This document shows positions 30,728 to 39,795 of a stretch of 64,000 nt of DNA, in pieces. Position numbers and translations under genes: made by a program. The stretch's first letter is position 1, and each line of letters starts with the position of its first letter. This DNA comes from Leishmania infantum JPCM5 (lineage: Eukaryota > Euglenozoa > Kinetoplastea > Trypanosomatida > Trypanosomatidae), in assembly GCF_000002875.2 (NCBI RefSeq), contig NC_009420.2:2208951-2272950 (forward strand), written 5' to 3'. Below the pieces are notes generated by a model. The model was given only the letters and a program-made list of their open reading frames with translations, ran no database searches and had not been told where the DNA came from.

Positions 30728-32887
30728 CTAGTCTGAGCTGCCCTTGATGCCGGCTCCACTGCTGCTCCCGTTACGAATATACGCAGAGAGGGCGTCAAGA
30801 AAGTCGTTCAGGCCAGCGGCGCGCATGCACAGGTGATGCACATGCGAGGGCGTTATCAAGAAGTTGTACGAGGCTCTCTGTCGAGCTTCAGGCGCCTGCG
30901 AAGACGCCTCCTCCTCCAAGGCTGCGATGCACGAACGCACCTGGGCCGCTTGCTTTCTGGAGAGTTGATGGATAACCTTCTTCTTGGCATTGGCATCCGC
31001 CGCCGATGCGGAGAGCCCCTGACGAAGCCACTGCAGACGACATGCGTCGTCCTCTGTGTCCTTCGAAGCGCGTGCGACAGCCGGTTGCAGCTCGGCGCGA
31101 CAGCGTTCATTCACCTCTAGCAACCCATCGTGAACTTTCTGCGGTAGAGTGGCGGCAGAGGCTTCCATGCGACCATAGCTGTAGCCCGTCGTCGGTTTCT
31201 GTGGGGTCGCCTCCCCGGTGGCAGTCAGAGTACCTGGTACCTCGCCGCACTCGGAGCCGAAGAAGAGCCCGCAAAGACGGATCAGATCGTCCAGCTCGAT
31301 GTAGTCAAATCGGAGATGCGTCGTGAGACGCCCTGGTCGAAGCAGTGCGGGGTCGAGGCGCTCCGGGTGATCCGCTATCATGACCACAATCCGATCCGAG
31401 TCTTCCACTGCGCCGTCCAGAATATTCAACAAGGAGGAGAGGCTGAGCCTGTCCCCACCAGTTTCTTGGCACAGAAGCGACTTTCTAGAACCAACCGCGT
31501 CTGGCACCGACGTCGGCGGCGGCGCCCGTTCGGCTGTTCGGGTAACCACCTTCACTGTCTCCTGCACACTCGCTTGGGAGATGCAGTCCTGCGAAGCTGG
31601 CTTCGCAGCGACGAGCGCCTTGGATCCGCCGCTCTCCGTGGTCGCCTGCTGCGAGCTTAAGGTCGTCAGCCCGTGGGGCCGGCGTACGCGCACCACGTGC
31701 TCGCTTGCACGCGCCCGCACAAGGTCGTCGTTGGTGTTGACGTCCTCGATGAGGAAGATGACCTTCTTGCTGCTCAGCAGCGCCCACTCCTCCGTGCTGC
31801 TCGTCAGCACAGACTCAAAGTAAAACATTTTGAAGAGATGGTCGCCTCGCGTAAAACTAGAGAGGGGGATGCGGACAATGTGGCGGTGGGTGTGGTAGGC
31901 AAGTGCACGAACGAGCGAGCGCTTGCCGGTGCCGCGGGGGCCGTACAGCAGAAACCCAAGCTTGTGAGGGAAGCCCTCAATCGCGTAGCGTCCCGTCTTC
32001 TCCGCGAAGCGCGCGAGCAACGACTTGACGTGCTCGCGCTGTGGAAAGAACACGGTATCTAGCGTCGGCCCGAGTGGAAGTGGCACGCTCTTCACCATGA
32101 CATGTCGGGCTGTCACCGTGGGGCAGTACATGCGCAGGTCGCAGTGTTCCGTGTCAACATAGCCGTTGACGAAGTAGAATTTCAACGCGTCCTCGACAAA
32201 GCGTCGCAGCACGGCGTCGGCCGCAGCGCCGCCGCCGGGGGATCCATCCTTGCGAACGCGGAGAAAAACACTGCGGCGCGCTGCAGAGTCGGTGTTCTTG
32301 GTCCGCGGCATCGAAATCCATGCGCACACCTCCACCCCATCCTGATGCGTCGATGTCCAGAAGGGGTACATGGGCAGCTTCACTGGCACCATCAGCTTCT
32401 CGCGGAACAAAAACATCGGCCCTTCGACATCGCCGTAGAGCTCTGCTTCGCTGGGTTTGGAGTAGAGGGAGAGCAGGTTGATCATAAACGACTTGTTCCG
32501 CAACTCGGCTGCGGTGAGGGGCTTTTCCTGCCAGAGCTTTCGCGCCATGTAGAGCAGGAGTGCTGTGCACATGTGGTTCGACGGCAGGTATGGGGTGTAG
32601 TAAGCCGATTCGATGGGATCGTGCAGCTTCCAGTAGACGTAGGCATGCTTCGTGGGGACGTCAGAGGAGTACCACCGCACGACTTGGCGGATCGCTATGC
32701 AGCCAAAAACAATAACGACCACCGTTACTTCGAATGGGAAAGGTGAGTAGCGGCTCAAGCCATAAAGGGCCGCCGCCAAGGCATCAACATGACCCTCAAA
32801 GACTCGCCACAGAGCTAGAAGGCGACTTCCTTCCAGCGACGACCTCAGCGCCGCCGACGGGACGCCAGCTAGCGGCGGAGAGAGCAT
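30728..32887 (-). CDS. BCS1-like AAA-family membrane protein with altered ATPase motifs, 719 aa
   Basis: Chosen start: the first ATG (32887-32885) after a strong acceptor. The upstream frame extension is pyrimidine-tract sequence. Layout: one membrane helix (about 52-70, FEVTVVVIVFGCIAI), a BCS1-type middle domain (about 75-270), and an AAA module from about 275. BCS1 is the mitochondrial inner-membrane translocase that inserts folded Rieske protein into complex III. The tell-tale second half is present: LSLSSLLNILDG (481-492) and HPERLDPALLRPGRL (507-521). Oddities: Walker A reads GPRGTGKRS, with Arg in place of the Ser/Thr that holds Mg2+; Walker B reads FLIEDVNT; sensor 1 has IADH where BCS1 proteins have TTNH. 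A 90-residue low-complexity insert (388-478) separates Walker B from sensor 1. At 719 aa it is well above the usual 420-460. It may be a weak or dead ATPase, or a kinetoplastid-specific paralogue. Confidence 0.82.
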   Translation of the reverse strand: MLSPPLAGVPSAALRSSLEGSRLLALWRVFEGHVDALAAALYGLSRYSPFPFEVTVVVIVFGCIAIRQVVRWYSSDVPTKHAYVYWKLHDPIESAYYTPYLPSNHMCTALLLYMARKLWQEKPLTAAELRNKSFMINLLSLYSKPSEAELYGDVEGPMFLFREKLMVPVKLPMYPFWTSTHQDGVEVCAWISMPRTKNTDSAARRSVFLRVRKDGSPGGGAAADAVLRRFVEDALKFYFVNGYVDTEHCDLRMYCPTVTARHVMVKSVPLPLGPTLDTVFFPQREHVKSLLARFAEKTGRYAIEGFPHKLGFLLYGPRGTGKRSLVRALAYHTHRHIVRIPLSSFTRGDHLFKMFYFESVLTSSTEEWALLSSKKVIFLIEDVNTNDDLVRARASEHVVRVRRPHGLTTLSSQQATTESGGSKALVAAKPASQDCISQASVQETVKVVTRTAERAPPPTSVPDAVGSRKSLLCQETGGDRLSLSSLLNILDGAVEDSDRIVVMIADHPERLDPALLRPGRLTTHLRFDYIELDDLIRLCGLFFGSECGEVPGTLTATGEATPQKPTTGYSYGRMEASAATLPQKVHDGLLEVNERCRAELQPAVARASKDTEDDACRLQWLRQGLSASAADANAKKKVIHQLSRKQAAQVRSCIAALEEEASSQAPEARQRASYNFLITPSHVHHLCMRAAGLNDFLDALSAYIRNGSSSGAGIKGSSD

Positions 32888-32967
32888 GCGAAAAAGCCAA
32901 GCACAATTCCGGTATACCTCGCGAGCGTTCGACGATGGAACCGGAAAATTCGCTGGGCTGGAGCAGC

Positions 32968-33021
32968 CTGCGAATGGGGAGGCAAGGACAGAACAAGAGG
33001 GATGAGGGTGGGGGAGGGCGG
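32968..33021 (-). promoter_or_regulatory. Predicted spliced-leader acceptor for the BCS1-like gene
   Basis: About 50 nt of nearly pure C/T on the minus strand ends in TTCGCAG (AG at 32969-32968). The first ATG downstream is at 32887, which fixes the start. Confidence 0.75.
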
Positions 33022-33383
33022 AAAACAGTACATATTCGAACAGGATCCACACATGGACGCAAGAACACACAAGTCTCTCACACCGGTCATGCTCGGGAAA
33101 ACAAGAGGAGGGCGGCTGCGCACGCGATCTACTATCCCATTCCAGGCTGCACACACAAAGATGCCGGTGCCCCACACGTCCACGGCTAGGGAGTTGTTAT
33201 AGGTGATGAGGACCACTATCTCCGTCTGCATCAACGGACGTGATTCTCAGAAAGTCACCTACAGCGCTGTGGAAGTGCACATTCCCATTGGGGCCACACT
33301 AAAGCCGCGCCGCCGTAGAGAACGGGCTGGCAGCGTGCGTCATACAGGGGTGGTGCGGCGTGCGACGTACTGCAGAGTGGCAT

Positions 33384-33402
33384 CATATATATATATATAT
33401 AT
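33384..33402. repeat. (TA)n microsatellite
   Basis: Uninterrupted AT alternation. Confidence 0.9.
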
Positions 33403-34541
33403 TTCCGTTTAGCTTTTCGTCTTTGCCGTTGCGATGAGGTGCGTAAAGTTCGAAAGTAGCCAAGTAAAAACGCGGCAAAAGCCACGATGCGTAATCCACA
33501 GGGGGTACGCACGGAGAAGGATACAAACAAAACCCGCTCGACGAAGCCGCCGTCGCCCCCTTTGGAAAGGGGGAAGGGGGGAAGTCCAGTTAAGCACCAC
33601 AAGCCACGTGGAAAAAAAAGAGAGGGAAGGAAAGAGATACTGTACATGGCATTTCGGGCGGAAAGAGAGGTGGTGCGGAGGAGCTGCGCAGACCCCTGCA
33701 ACTGTGCGCCCGCTCGACTCAAGTGGTTCGTTGCACAGAAATCATGCAATAAAACAAGGAGTGCTTCACACACACACACACAAGCGCTCCCACACGTCCA
33801 CATAACTTCGTGTTCGGCTTGTGAAAGTAGCTGGGCGGTAGTTTGAAAGACAACATCAACAGCTCGACTCCCCCTCCTCCTCCTCCTCAACCCTCTTTGC
33901 CGTCTCTGCAGTGGCGCAGAGAGCGGGGGAGAAATGAAACAAAGGGAGAGGGTAGGGCACACTCACATCGGCTGCACACCGTTGCCGCATGCCTGACTTC
34001 GAGGTGCCGAACCGCACGCACACACATGAACATACACACACACACATATATATAGACACTTGCACTGGTACAGAGAGGAGGAGGTGGCGTTGGTGAAAAA
34101 GCTCCACACCGAACCCTGAACAGGAAATCACAACGCCCCTTCTCATCGTTAAAAACGACAAACAATAACGAAAAAAAATCCGAGAGTAGAGTGAGCACTG
34201 ATACGTAATATAGTGTACATTTCTGTGGCCGCGTGCACATTCCGCCATGTGTGTGTGGGGGGGGAGGGGGAGGCGACCAATAGAGAGCGAGAGAGTGATG
34301 GGATCCGCACAAAAGCCAATGACTCAGTTTTCACGTTCTGCAGAGAGAGGGGTGTGAAAAGCAGGGCGGGGTGGGGGACATGTTCGTGTTCTGCGTCTGC
34401 TGTTTTAGGTGCTCAAGTGTGTGCGTGTCAGTGGCGCCTCCCTTGACTACGCGATCCATCCCTGGCATTGCATTTACGCACAGTCGCTTGGTGGCACCGA
34501 GACAGATACGCAAGGAAAGCAAAGGGGAAAAGTGAACAGCA

Positions 34542-36929
34542 TTACATTTTGGCGATAGCAAGCATCACCATGGAGAACTGGGCGTAGTTCACGGTTCCGG
34601 CGTCATCGGGGTTCTCTGTCCGCATCGAGGACCCGGTCCGCACACCGGGGGAACTCCGCATCACCTGCAGGAAGGGGAGCAAAAAGCGCTGCACGCGAGA
34701 GCGGTTGACAGGGACCCCGCAGCTGTCAAGCGGGCAGATGAGCCGCAACGGTAAGCGACGACGACTCTTCGGAGAGCCACCGGTCCACTCATGAAGCAAG
34801 ACATCCACCAAGGAAGACACAGGTAGGGTGTCCTGCTGCCGTGCGGCAGCGCACAGCGCCTTGAAGAGCGGATGCATGGCATCATCACCGACCTTTACGC
34901 CGGCGGCCTCCGCCTGCGCAGCGATGTATGGCGGGACAGGCACTGTCGACCTCACTGCGTCCCCCGAAAAGAGCGCCAGTGCTCCCTCGATACCCTCTTT
35001 CGGATACGTCACAAGCGCCCTCGACGATTCCGGCTGCGCAATCAGAGCGCTGGCGTGCGCGCCGTTCAGGGGAGCTGCTTTCACCGCTGCCGCCGCCACA
35101 GCGGCGTCGTCTCCTACTGCACTCTCGCCTTCATCCGGAAAGGACAGCGTGTTGAGTGCAGACCTCGACTCCAGCGCGACCGCTGCCTTGCGAATCACGT
35201 CGAGGATCTCGCCGCACCACAGGGTGAAGGGAACGTTCGTGAAGGCCGCTTTGGAGGCGTCGACGCGGACTGCGGCGTTCTCGCAGTTTTTGTCCCGAGA
35301 CGCGAACGTTTTGCCGCCAAGCTCTTTCACCGCCACTGTCACCTTCCACACAAGCCCGCTGCACCGCACAAAGAGTTCCACCGTCTCCATGCACACCTGG
35401 CACACCAGGAAGAGCGCGCGCCGATAGCGCAGCTGCGACTCGGTGTAGCCCTTGTCGACGCCAACGCGGTCCTCTACGCCGCTCAGATTTTCTGCATCAC
35501 TGTCCTCGTAGAGCAGCTCGACGCACGGTGCGATGAGGTCGACAGGGTCCAGCTCTAGGAACACTGTATGCACCCCGTGCGCCTCGGCGCACACGAGTCC
35601 TTGCAGGATCCACCGCCGCAGTCGCTCAGCTGCCGGGTTGACGTACACCACGCCAAACGGCTTGCCCCCTGCCTCGTCGGCCACCTCAGCCTTAGGCAAA
35701 AAGGAGGTGATCTCGTTGTCGGCAAAGAGGGTTGACACCTCCCGGTGTGACGGCAGAAGCAGCAAGCGCGCGCACGGCGCGGCCTTCGACGCGAGTGAGA
35801 GGAGTGGGTGTGTGCTCTTGTGAGGATCGACAGAGCCACTCCACACATCGCCGGCCTTCATCGGCGTTACCTGGAACTCGGCCAGATCCATCGCGCCGTC
35901 ACGCCACGCCCGCAACACCGCAGGGGTGCTCTGCGCCACGTCGATACGCTTCTTTAGGCGGGGTCCTTCTCGCGTGTAGTAGTACATCCACGGATCCCTT
36001 GCCTGCACCACGCAAGGTCCTCGAGCAAAGGAGCCGCCCACCGCCTTGGCAACATCTCCGTCCACCACATCCTTACGGACGACGCCTTCGAGGTCCAGGC
36101 CCGTTTCCTCTGGGCTCAAGCGCTCGAGTACGCAGGCCAAGCTCGTGCACAGCTGCGACAGCGGCGAGGAAGCGCACACTTCACGCGCCACCGTCTCTGG
36201 CACCATTCTCTGCGGAGGCACAGTGGTGGAGGTCGACGAGGAGGATGAAACCTTGGAGAGTGGCGGATCGCACGCGCGCGTGGCCGCCATGTTGGCGATC
36301 CATTCGTTGCGGTACTGAATGCCACGCTGTAGCTCCGCGTAGTAGGCATCCGAAGACGCTAGCACCGCTACCAGCATATAGCGCGGCGCGGCAGCCTTGT
36401 CGGCGCCCCGCATCTCCTCCTGAGAGACAATGTTACGGAAGACGAGACGGAAGAGCGCCTCAGGGGCGTCGCTGCCGCGTGCCTGATCGTTGGCCACGGC
36501 AGCGGGAAGCCGGTACACGACGAAGGTATACTCCAGCAAAAGCGGGTGACTCTCCATGCTGCTTGTCGAGTCCATGGCCCGTTCGAAAACCTGCTGGTAT
36601 GAGGCGGCGATGCAGGCCCCCGAATCGCCGCAGCAGGGCGACGCTGCCACGATGACGAGCTGCTCTTCTGAATCCACCACCATGCCGTACTGCAGCAGCT
36701 GCAGCTGCCGCGGCGACAGGGCATTGCGCAGAAGTGGATGCGTGGCGTAAATGCGGTGGAGCGGATGGCGGAAAGGAACGGCGAATTCCTCGACAATGAG
36801 CTCGAATCGCAGATCCAGCCGCGCGATGTCGTGAAGAGCAACGTTCGCATAGCCAGGCGTGGCTGCCTCCTCTTCCGGGACCCAAGTGAAGGGGCTCAGC
36901 GGCGCGATCGACTGCTGCACCAGCTCCAT
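34542..36929 (-). CDS. Hypothetical protein, 795 aa, unknown function
   Basis: The start is the ATG at 36929-36927, just after an AG-ended acceptor region. The frame is open further upstream but that part is pyrimidine-tract-like. The protein has ordinary globular composition throughout. The N-terminal third (about 50-190) alternates strands and helices (LRFELIVEEFAVPFRHPLHR; LLEYTFVVYRLPA) and could be a sensor-like alpha/beta domain. The middle contains WMYYYTREGPRLKKR (about 318-332) and a YVNPAAERLRRWILQGL stretch. The last 20 residues (NPDDAGTVNYAQFSMVMLAI) look like the second half of an EF-hand loop with a following hydrophobic helix, but no complete EF-hand is present. No signal peptide or transmembrane helix was seen. 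No family was recognised. The neighbour on the 5' side is the RagC-type GTPase; co-transcription says nothing specific in trypanosomatids. Confidence 0.85.
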   Translation of the reverse strand: MELVQQSIAPLSPFTWVPEEEAATPGYANVALHDIARLDLRFELIVEEFAVPFRHPLHRIYATHPLLRNALSPRQLQLLQYGMVVDSEEQLVIVAASPCCGDSGACIAASYQQVFERAMDSTSSMESHPLLLEYTFVVYRLPAAVANDQARGSDAPEALFRLVFRNIVSQEEMRGADKAAAPRYMLVAVLASSDAYYAELQRGIQYRNEWIANMAATRACDPPLSKVSSSSSTSTTVPPQRMVPETVAREVCASSPLSQLCTSLACVLERLSPEETGLDLEGVVRKDVVDGDVAKAVGGSFARGPCVVQARDPWMYYYTREGPRLKKRIDVAQSTPAVLRAWRDGAMDLAEFQVTPMKAGDVWSGSVDPHKSTHPLLSLASKAAPCARLLLLPSHREVSTLFADNEITSFLPKAEVADEAGGKPFGVVYVNPAAERLRRWILQGLVCAEAHGVHTVFLELDPVDLIAPCVELLYEDSDAENLSGVEDRVGVDKGYTESQLRYRRALFLVCQVCMETVELFVRCSGLVWKVTVAVKELGGKTFASRDKNCENAAVRVDASKAAFTNVPFTLWCGEILDVIRKAAVALESRSALNTLSFPDEGESAVGDDAAVAAAAVKAAPLNGAHASALIAQPESSRALVTYPKEGIEGALALFSGDAVRSTVPVPPYIAAQAEAAGVKVGDDAMHPLFKALCAAARQQDTLPVSSLVDVLLHEWTGGSPKSRRRLPLRLICPLDSCGVPVNRSRVQRFLLPFLQVMRSSPGVRTGSSMRTENPDDAGTVNYAQFSMVMLAIAKM

Positions 36930-37745
36930 TCTTTCTGTTTTTTTTTTTGCCGGGAGGGGGAAGGGGCTGTTTGTGAGTAACTTTGCACGCTGCACAGTCG
37001 GAGGAGGGCACGTGGGCAGGCGAAAAACGGATGCGCCTGAAGCGAGGCAAGAGGGGAGAGGTGGTTTAGCGGTTGACGTGCCGAGTGCGCACACCTGCCT
37101 CCCAGACGAAATCAGATGCGCCATCACAAGAGGAGAGCGAGAGGGGAGAACGAGAGGCGTGCAAGCAGAAAACTAGCAAAGGTGAGATCGCGCGTCCCTC
37201 TCCCCCAGTTTGTCCAAAAAAAAAAAAACGCATTCAATGCACAGGCATTTTGGGGGCCCTGCAGTGCCGATAGAAGCGGAATACTCTCATAGAAATGTGC
37301 GGCCGCCAAGGCGTACATATAGTTCGAGTGTTGGCGGGAGAGGGCGTTGCAGAGATCAAGCAGGACGTATTCGGCTTCCCTGTTTTTCTCTCGAGGAGGA
37401 GGAGGGGGGAGGGGGGGTTTGCAGGCATGCCCACAAGACACCGCCGCAGCATGGAGAGCGCGCGACGCAGCCGTCAGCAACAACCGGGAGAGCGTCCCTC
37501 GATGCGTTTCCGTTCTCCTTTTGCCAACACGTACACGCATCCAGGAGGGGAGGCAGTGCAGAACGAGGAGCCTGTTCTTCAACATCCGAACATGCGACGA
37601 GAACAGCAGCAAAAAAAGAAAGCAAGAACAGGAGAGTTATCCTGCACGCGCCATGAACACGTTTTCAGTGTTGAGCGGTTCGGCGTAACGCCTCCTGTGC
37701 GCCCTTGCGTGCCTCTCTCTCTCTCTCTCTCGAGCATTGCCTCAC
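36930..37745. other. Intergenic region
   Basis: About 0.8 kb between the RagC-type gene and the 795-aa gene. A CCCCTTCCCCCTCCC tract, an A-run and CAG (AG at 36936-36935) lie just above the 36929 start on the minus strand. Plus-strand A-run at 37217-37228 and G-rich patch at 37393-37418. No gene was seen. Confidence 0.55.
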
Positions 37746-38840
37746 CTAGGATGCACTCGTGTTGAAGATGTCAAAGGCAGCCTTGTAGAATATGTCCACG
37801 TTACGGTCAATCAACGCACGGTTTTCGAGGTGTGTCTGCTTCATCATCAGCACCAAGGTCAGGGAGCTTGGCAGCTCGCGGACGTAGATGCAGTCCTCGT
37901 TGCTGAGCTGAATCACTGCATTTGCGCCGCGGTACAACTCGGACACGTCAGAGGCGCATTCGTCTGCACTGTCCAAAGACGAGAAGATGGCGCAGCTGGT
38001 AGCGGAAGCGGCCAAAGCGTGCACCGAGTCCGCCGAGGCATCCTTCACACCTCCGGCGGCGCCGTCACGTTGCCGCATGTAAATGCGACTCATCTTCACG
38101 ACCACTTCAATGGCGTCGCTGCAGAGGTCGTAGGTGCGCGACTTGAGGCGGTTGCGCTCGTCCACGGCGACGTAGATTTTGGAGTGGCTAAGGAAGAGGT
38201 AGGAGAGGTCGATATTGCTGTTTGAGTTGAGCATCTGCAGCAGCTCCGTTATGTACGGCGTCTTGGATTTGATCAGCTTCTGCACCACTAGCGAGAATGC
38301 TTGGAAGACGGAGTGGTCGAAGATAGAGGTGAGGTTGAAGTTTAGACGTAGCGGCTGCACGTTCTCCAGCAACTGCTTTGCTTCCTCCTCCACACGACGC
38401 TGCAGGCTCGCCAGCAGGTCGGCCTGGTGGTCTTCACTCAGGGCGTCGACCTTGTGAATAAACACCTCAACACACAGCTCGGGATTGTACCGGTACGCAG
38501 CGCTGATGGTGTCGAGCAACCGCGCACGGGCGTCGTCGATTAGCTCGCGGCAGTCCAGCACGTACACAATCGCGCCACAGTTCTCCAGCAGCTGATTCAC
38601 GTCATAGCGGCTGGCGTTACTGGAGTCAAATGGATCATTTTGGCCCGGAAAGTCCCACACCTCAAAATTCACAAAGTCGTTCGAGTGCACGGTGCTCTTC
38701 TCCGGCTGTACGGTGGTCGCCAAGGTCGCCGAGTCGTGCGGCTGCATACCTTCAAAGACAACCTTCTGGATGCTGCTTTTGCCCGACTTCCGTAGCCCCA
38801 TGAGCAGCACCTTGGGCAGTGCGAGCATGTTGTTGGACAT
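37746..38840 (-). CDS. RagC: RagC/RagD-type Rag GTPase, 364 aa
   Basis: The start is the ATG at 38840-38838, 11 nt after a predicted acceptor. The frame is open for 131 more codons upstream but that part is 5' sequence. Residues 10-23 (KVLLMGLRKSGKSS) are the G1 loop in the form specific to Rag GTPases, followed by IQKVVFEGMQP. VNFEVWDFPGQNDP (57-70) is the G3 switch II, and FIHKVDALSEDHQ (127-139) carries the HKVD G4. This matches RagC/D (yeast Gtr2) rather than RagA/B. The C-terminal half is the roadblock-like dimerisation domain. Rag C/D pairs with Rag A/B on lysosomal membranes to recruit TORC1 in response to amino acids. Length (364) is close to human RagC (about 400). No RagA/B partner lies in this window. 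Confidence 0.93.
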   Translation of the reverse strand: MSNNMLALPKVLLMGLRKSGKSSIQKVVFEGMQPHDSATLATTVQPEKSTVHSNDFVNFEVWDFPGQNDPFDSSNASRYDVNQLLENCGAIVYVLDCRELIDDARARLLDTISAAYRYNPELCVEVFIHKVDALSEDHQADLLASLQRRVEEEAKQLLENVQPLRLNFNLTSIFDHSVFQAFSLVVQKLIKSKTPYITELLQMLNSNSNIDLSYLFLSHSKIYVAVDERNRLKSRTYDLCSDAIEVVVKMSRIYMRQRDGAAGGVKDASADSVHALAASATSCAIFSSLDSADECASDVSELYRGANAVIQLSNEDCIYVRELPSSLTLVLMMKQTHLENRALIDRNVDIFYKAAFDIFNTSAS

Positions 38841-39795
38841 GCTCGGCCACCCTAACGTAAGCGCGCGACAACAACCAAAACAGCCAAAGCGAAAAAAAAA
38901 AGGGCGAGCAAGTAGTGAAGTGGGTCTGGCAAGCAGCCCTAACGAGAACTCCAGCCATGCAGAGATGTAGACCGCCTCACGCACACACCCACACACACAC
39001 GAGGGTGAAGAGGGAGAGTGTATGCGCGCGTGTGTGTGTGTGCAGCAAAGAAACGGAAGAACAAGAAGAGAACGTGTCGTCGTGTACTCCACCCAGTCAG
39101 AGGGCGAGGGCGGAAGCATGCCGGGACGGCGTGTAGCGCCGTGTCGGAGCGAAAAGAGGAATCCGGATAGACCGATAAGAGGGGGCAAGGCCAGAAGTTG
39201 AAGAAAAGGAGAGATGATGCCAGCAAAGCCCATGAGGGCACGGAAGCACCCTTTCTTTTCCCTTCTCTACGGCGAGATGGTTCAGGAGGGCCGATTGCGG
39301 AGATGCAGCTCCCGCGCTCCTCCCTCTACATGAGCGCTTCCCAGCTGACTGCTTCGACGCTGTTGCTCTGTGCTTGCTGCTTGTGTTTTATTCCCGTAGC
39401 CACTGCAGCAACAGGGGATTGAGGCGGTGCACTTTCCTCGCCGAGCAGCGCAGATGTGTCTTCCTTCTTCGTCTCCCTTTTTCCATTCCTGTTTGCAAGT
39501 TCTCTGGCCAGTCATGAGTTGTTCCTCTTGCACGTTTGTGCGTGTGTGCGAAAGGTATGATGCGTCTCTCTCTCACACACACACATACAAACACGCTCGA
39601 GTCCGCCACATTCCTGCATGTCACACCCACCACCACGCACACGCAGAGCTTATTCTTCATTCCACTACCGAAAAGACCTCCACGAGGAGTGAGCCAAAGG
39701 CACACCGACAAAGAAAGAGAGGAAGACAACGCAGCGCACACCCTCTCAGACGGCAAACAACGCACAGAAACACAGGCGCGCTCCTGAGAGAACCT
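38841..39795. other. Intergenic region
   Basis: About 0.95 kb between the 2038-aa gene and the RagC-type gene. It contains the RagC acceptor, CA/GT-rich stretches at 38980-39000 and 39024-39042, and a CA run at 39574-39590. No gene was recognised. Confidence 0.55.
38852..38904 (-). promoter_or_regulatory. Predicted spliced-leader acceptor for the RagC-type gene
   Basis: The minus strand has a T-rich tract (ten T, then T/G-rich) and ends CTTACGTTAG (AG at 38853-38852). The ATG follows after only 11 nt. Confidence 0.65.

Larger units (their letters stand above)
32888..34541. other. Intergenic region with (TA)n and CA tracts
   Basis: About 1.65 kb between the 795-aa gene and the BCS1-like gene. 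It contains the BCS1-like acceptor, a (TA)n tract at 33384-33402, a CA tract at 33768-33782 and a TA-rich patch near 34044-34055. No gene was recognised. Confidence 0.6.

Noticed and set aside
32888..33175. 96-residue N-terminal extension of the BCS1-like protein
   Set aside because: It contains the polypyrimidine tract and acceptor AG, so it lies upstream of the mature mRNA start. Its first codon is no better supported than ATG 32887.
38841..39233. 131-residue N-terminal extension of the RagC-type GTPase
   Set aside because: The acceptor at 38853-38852 lies inside it and the RagC G1 loop directly follows ATG 38840.
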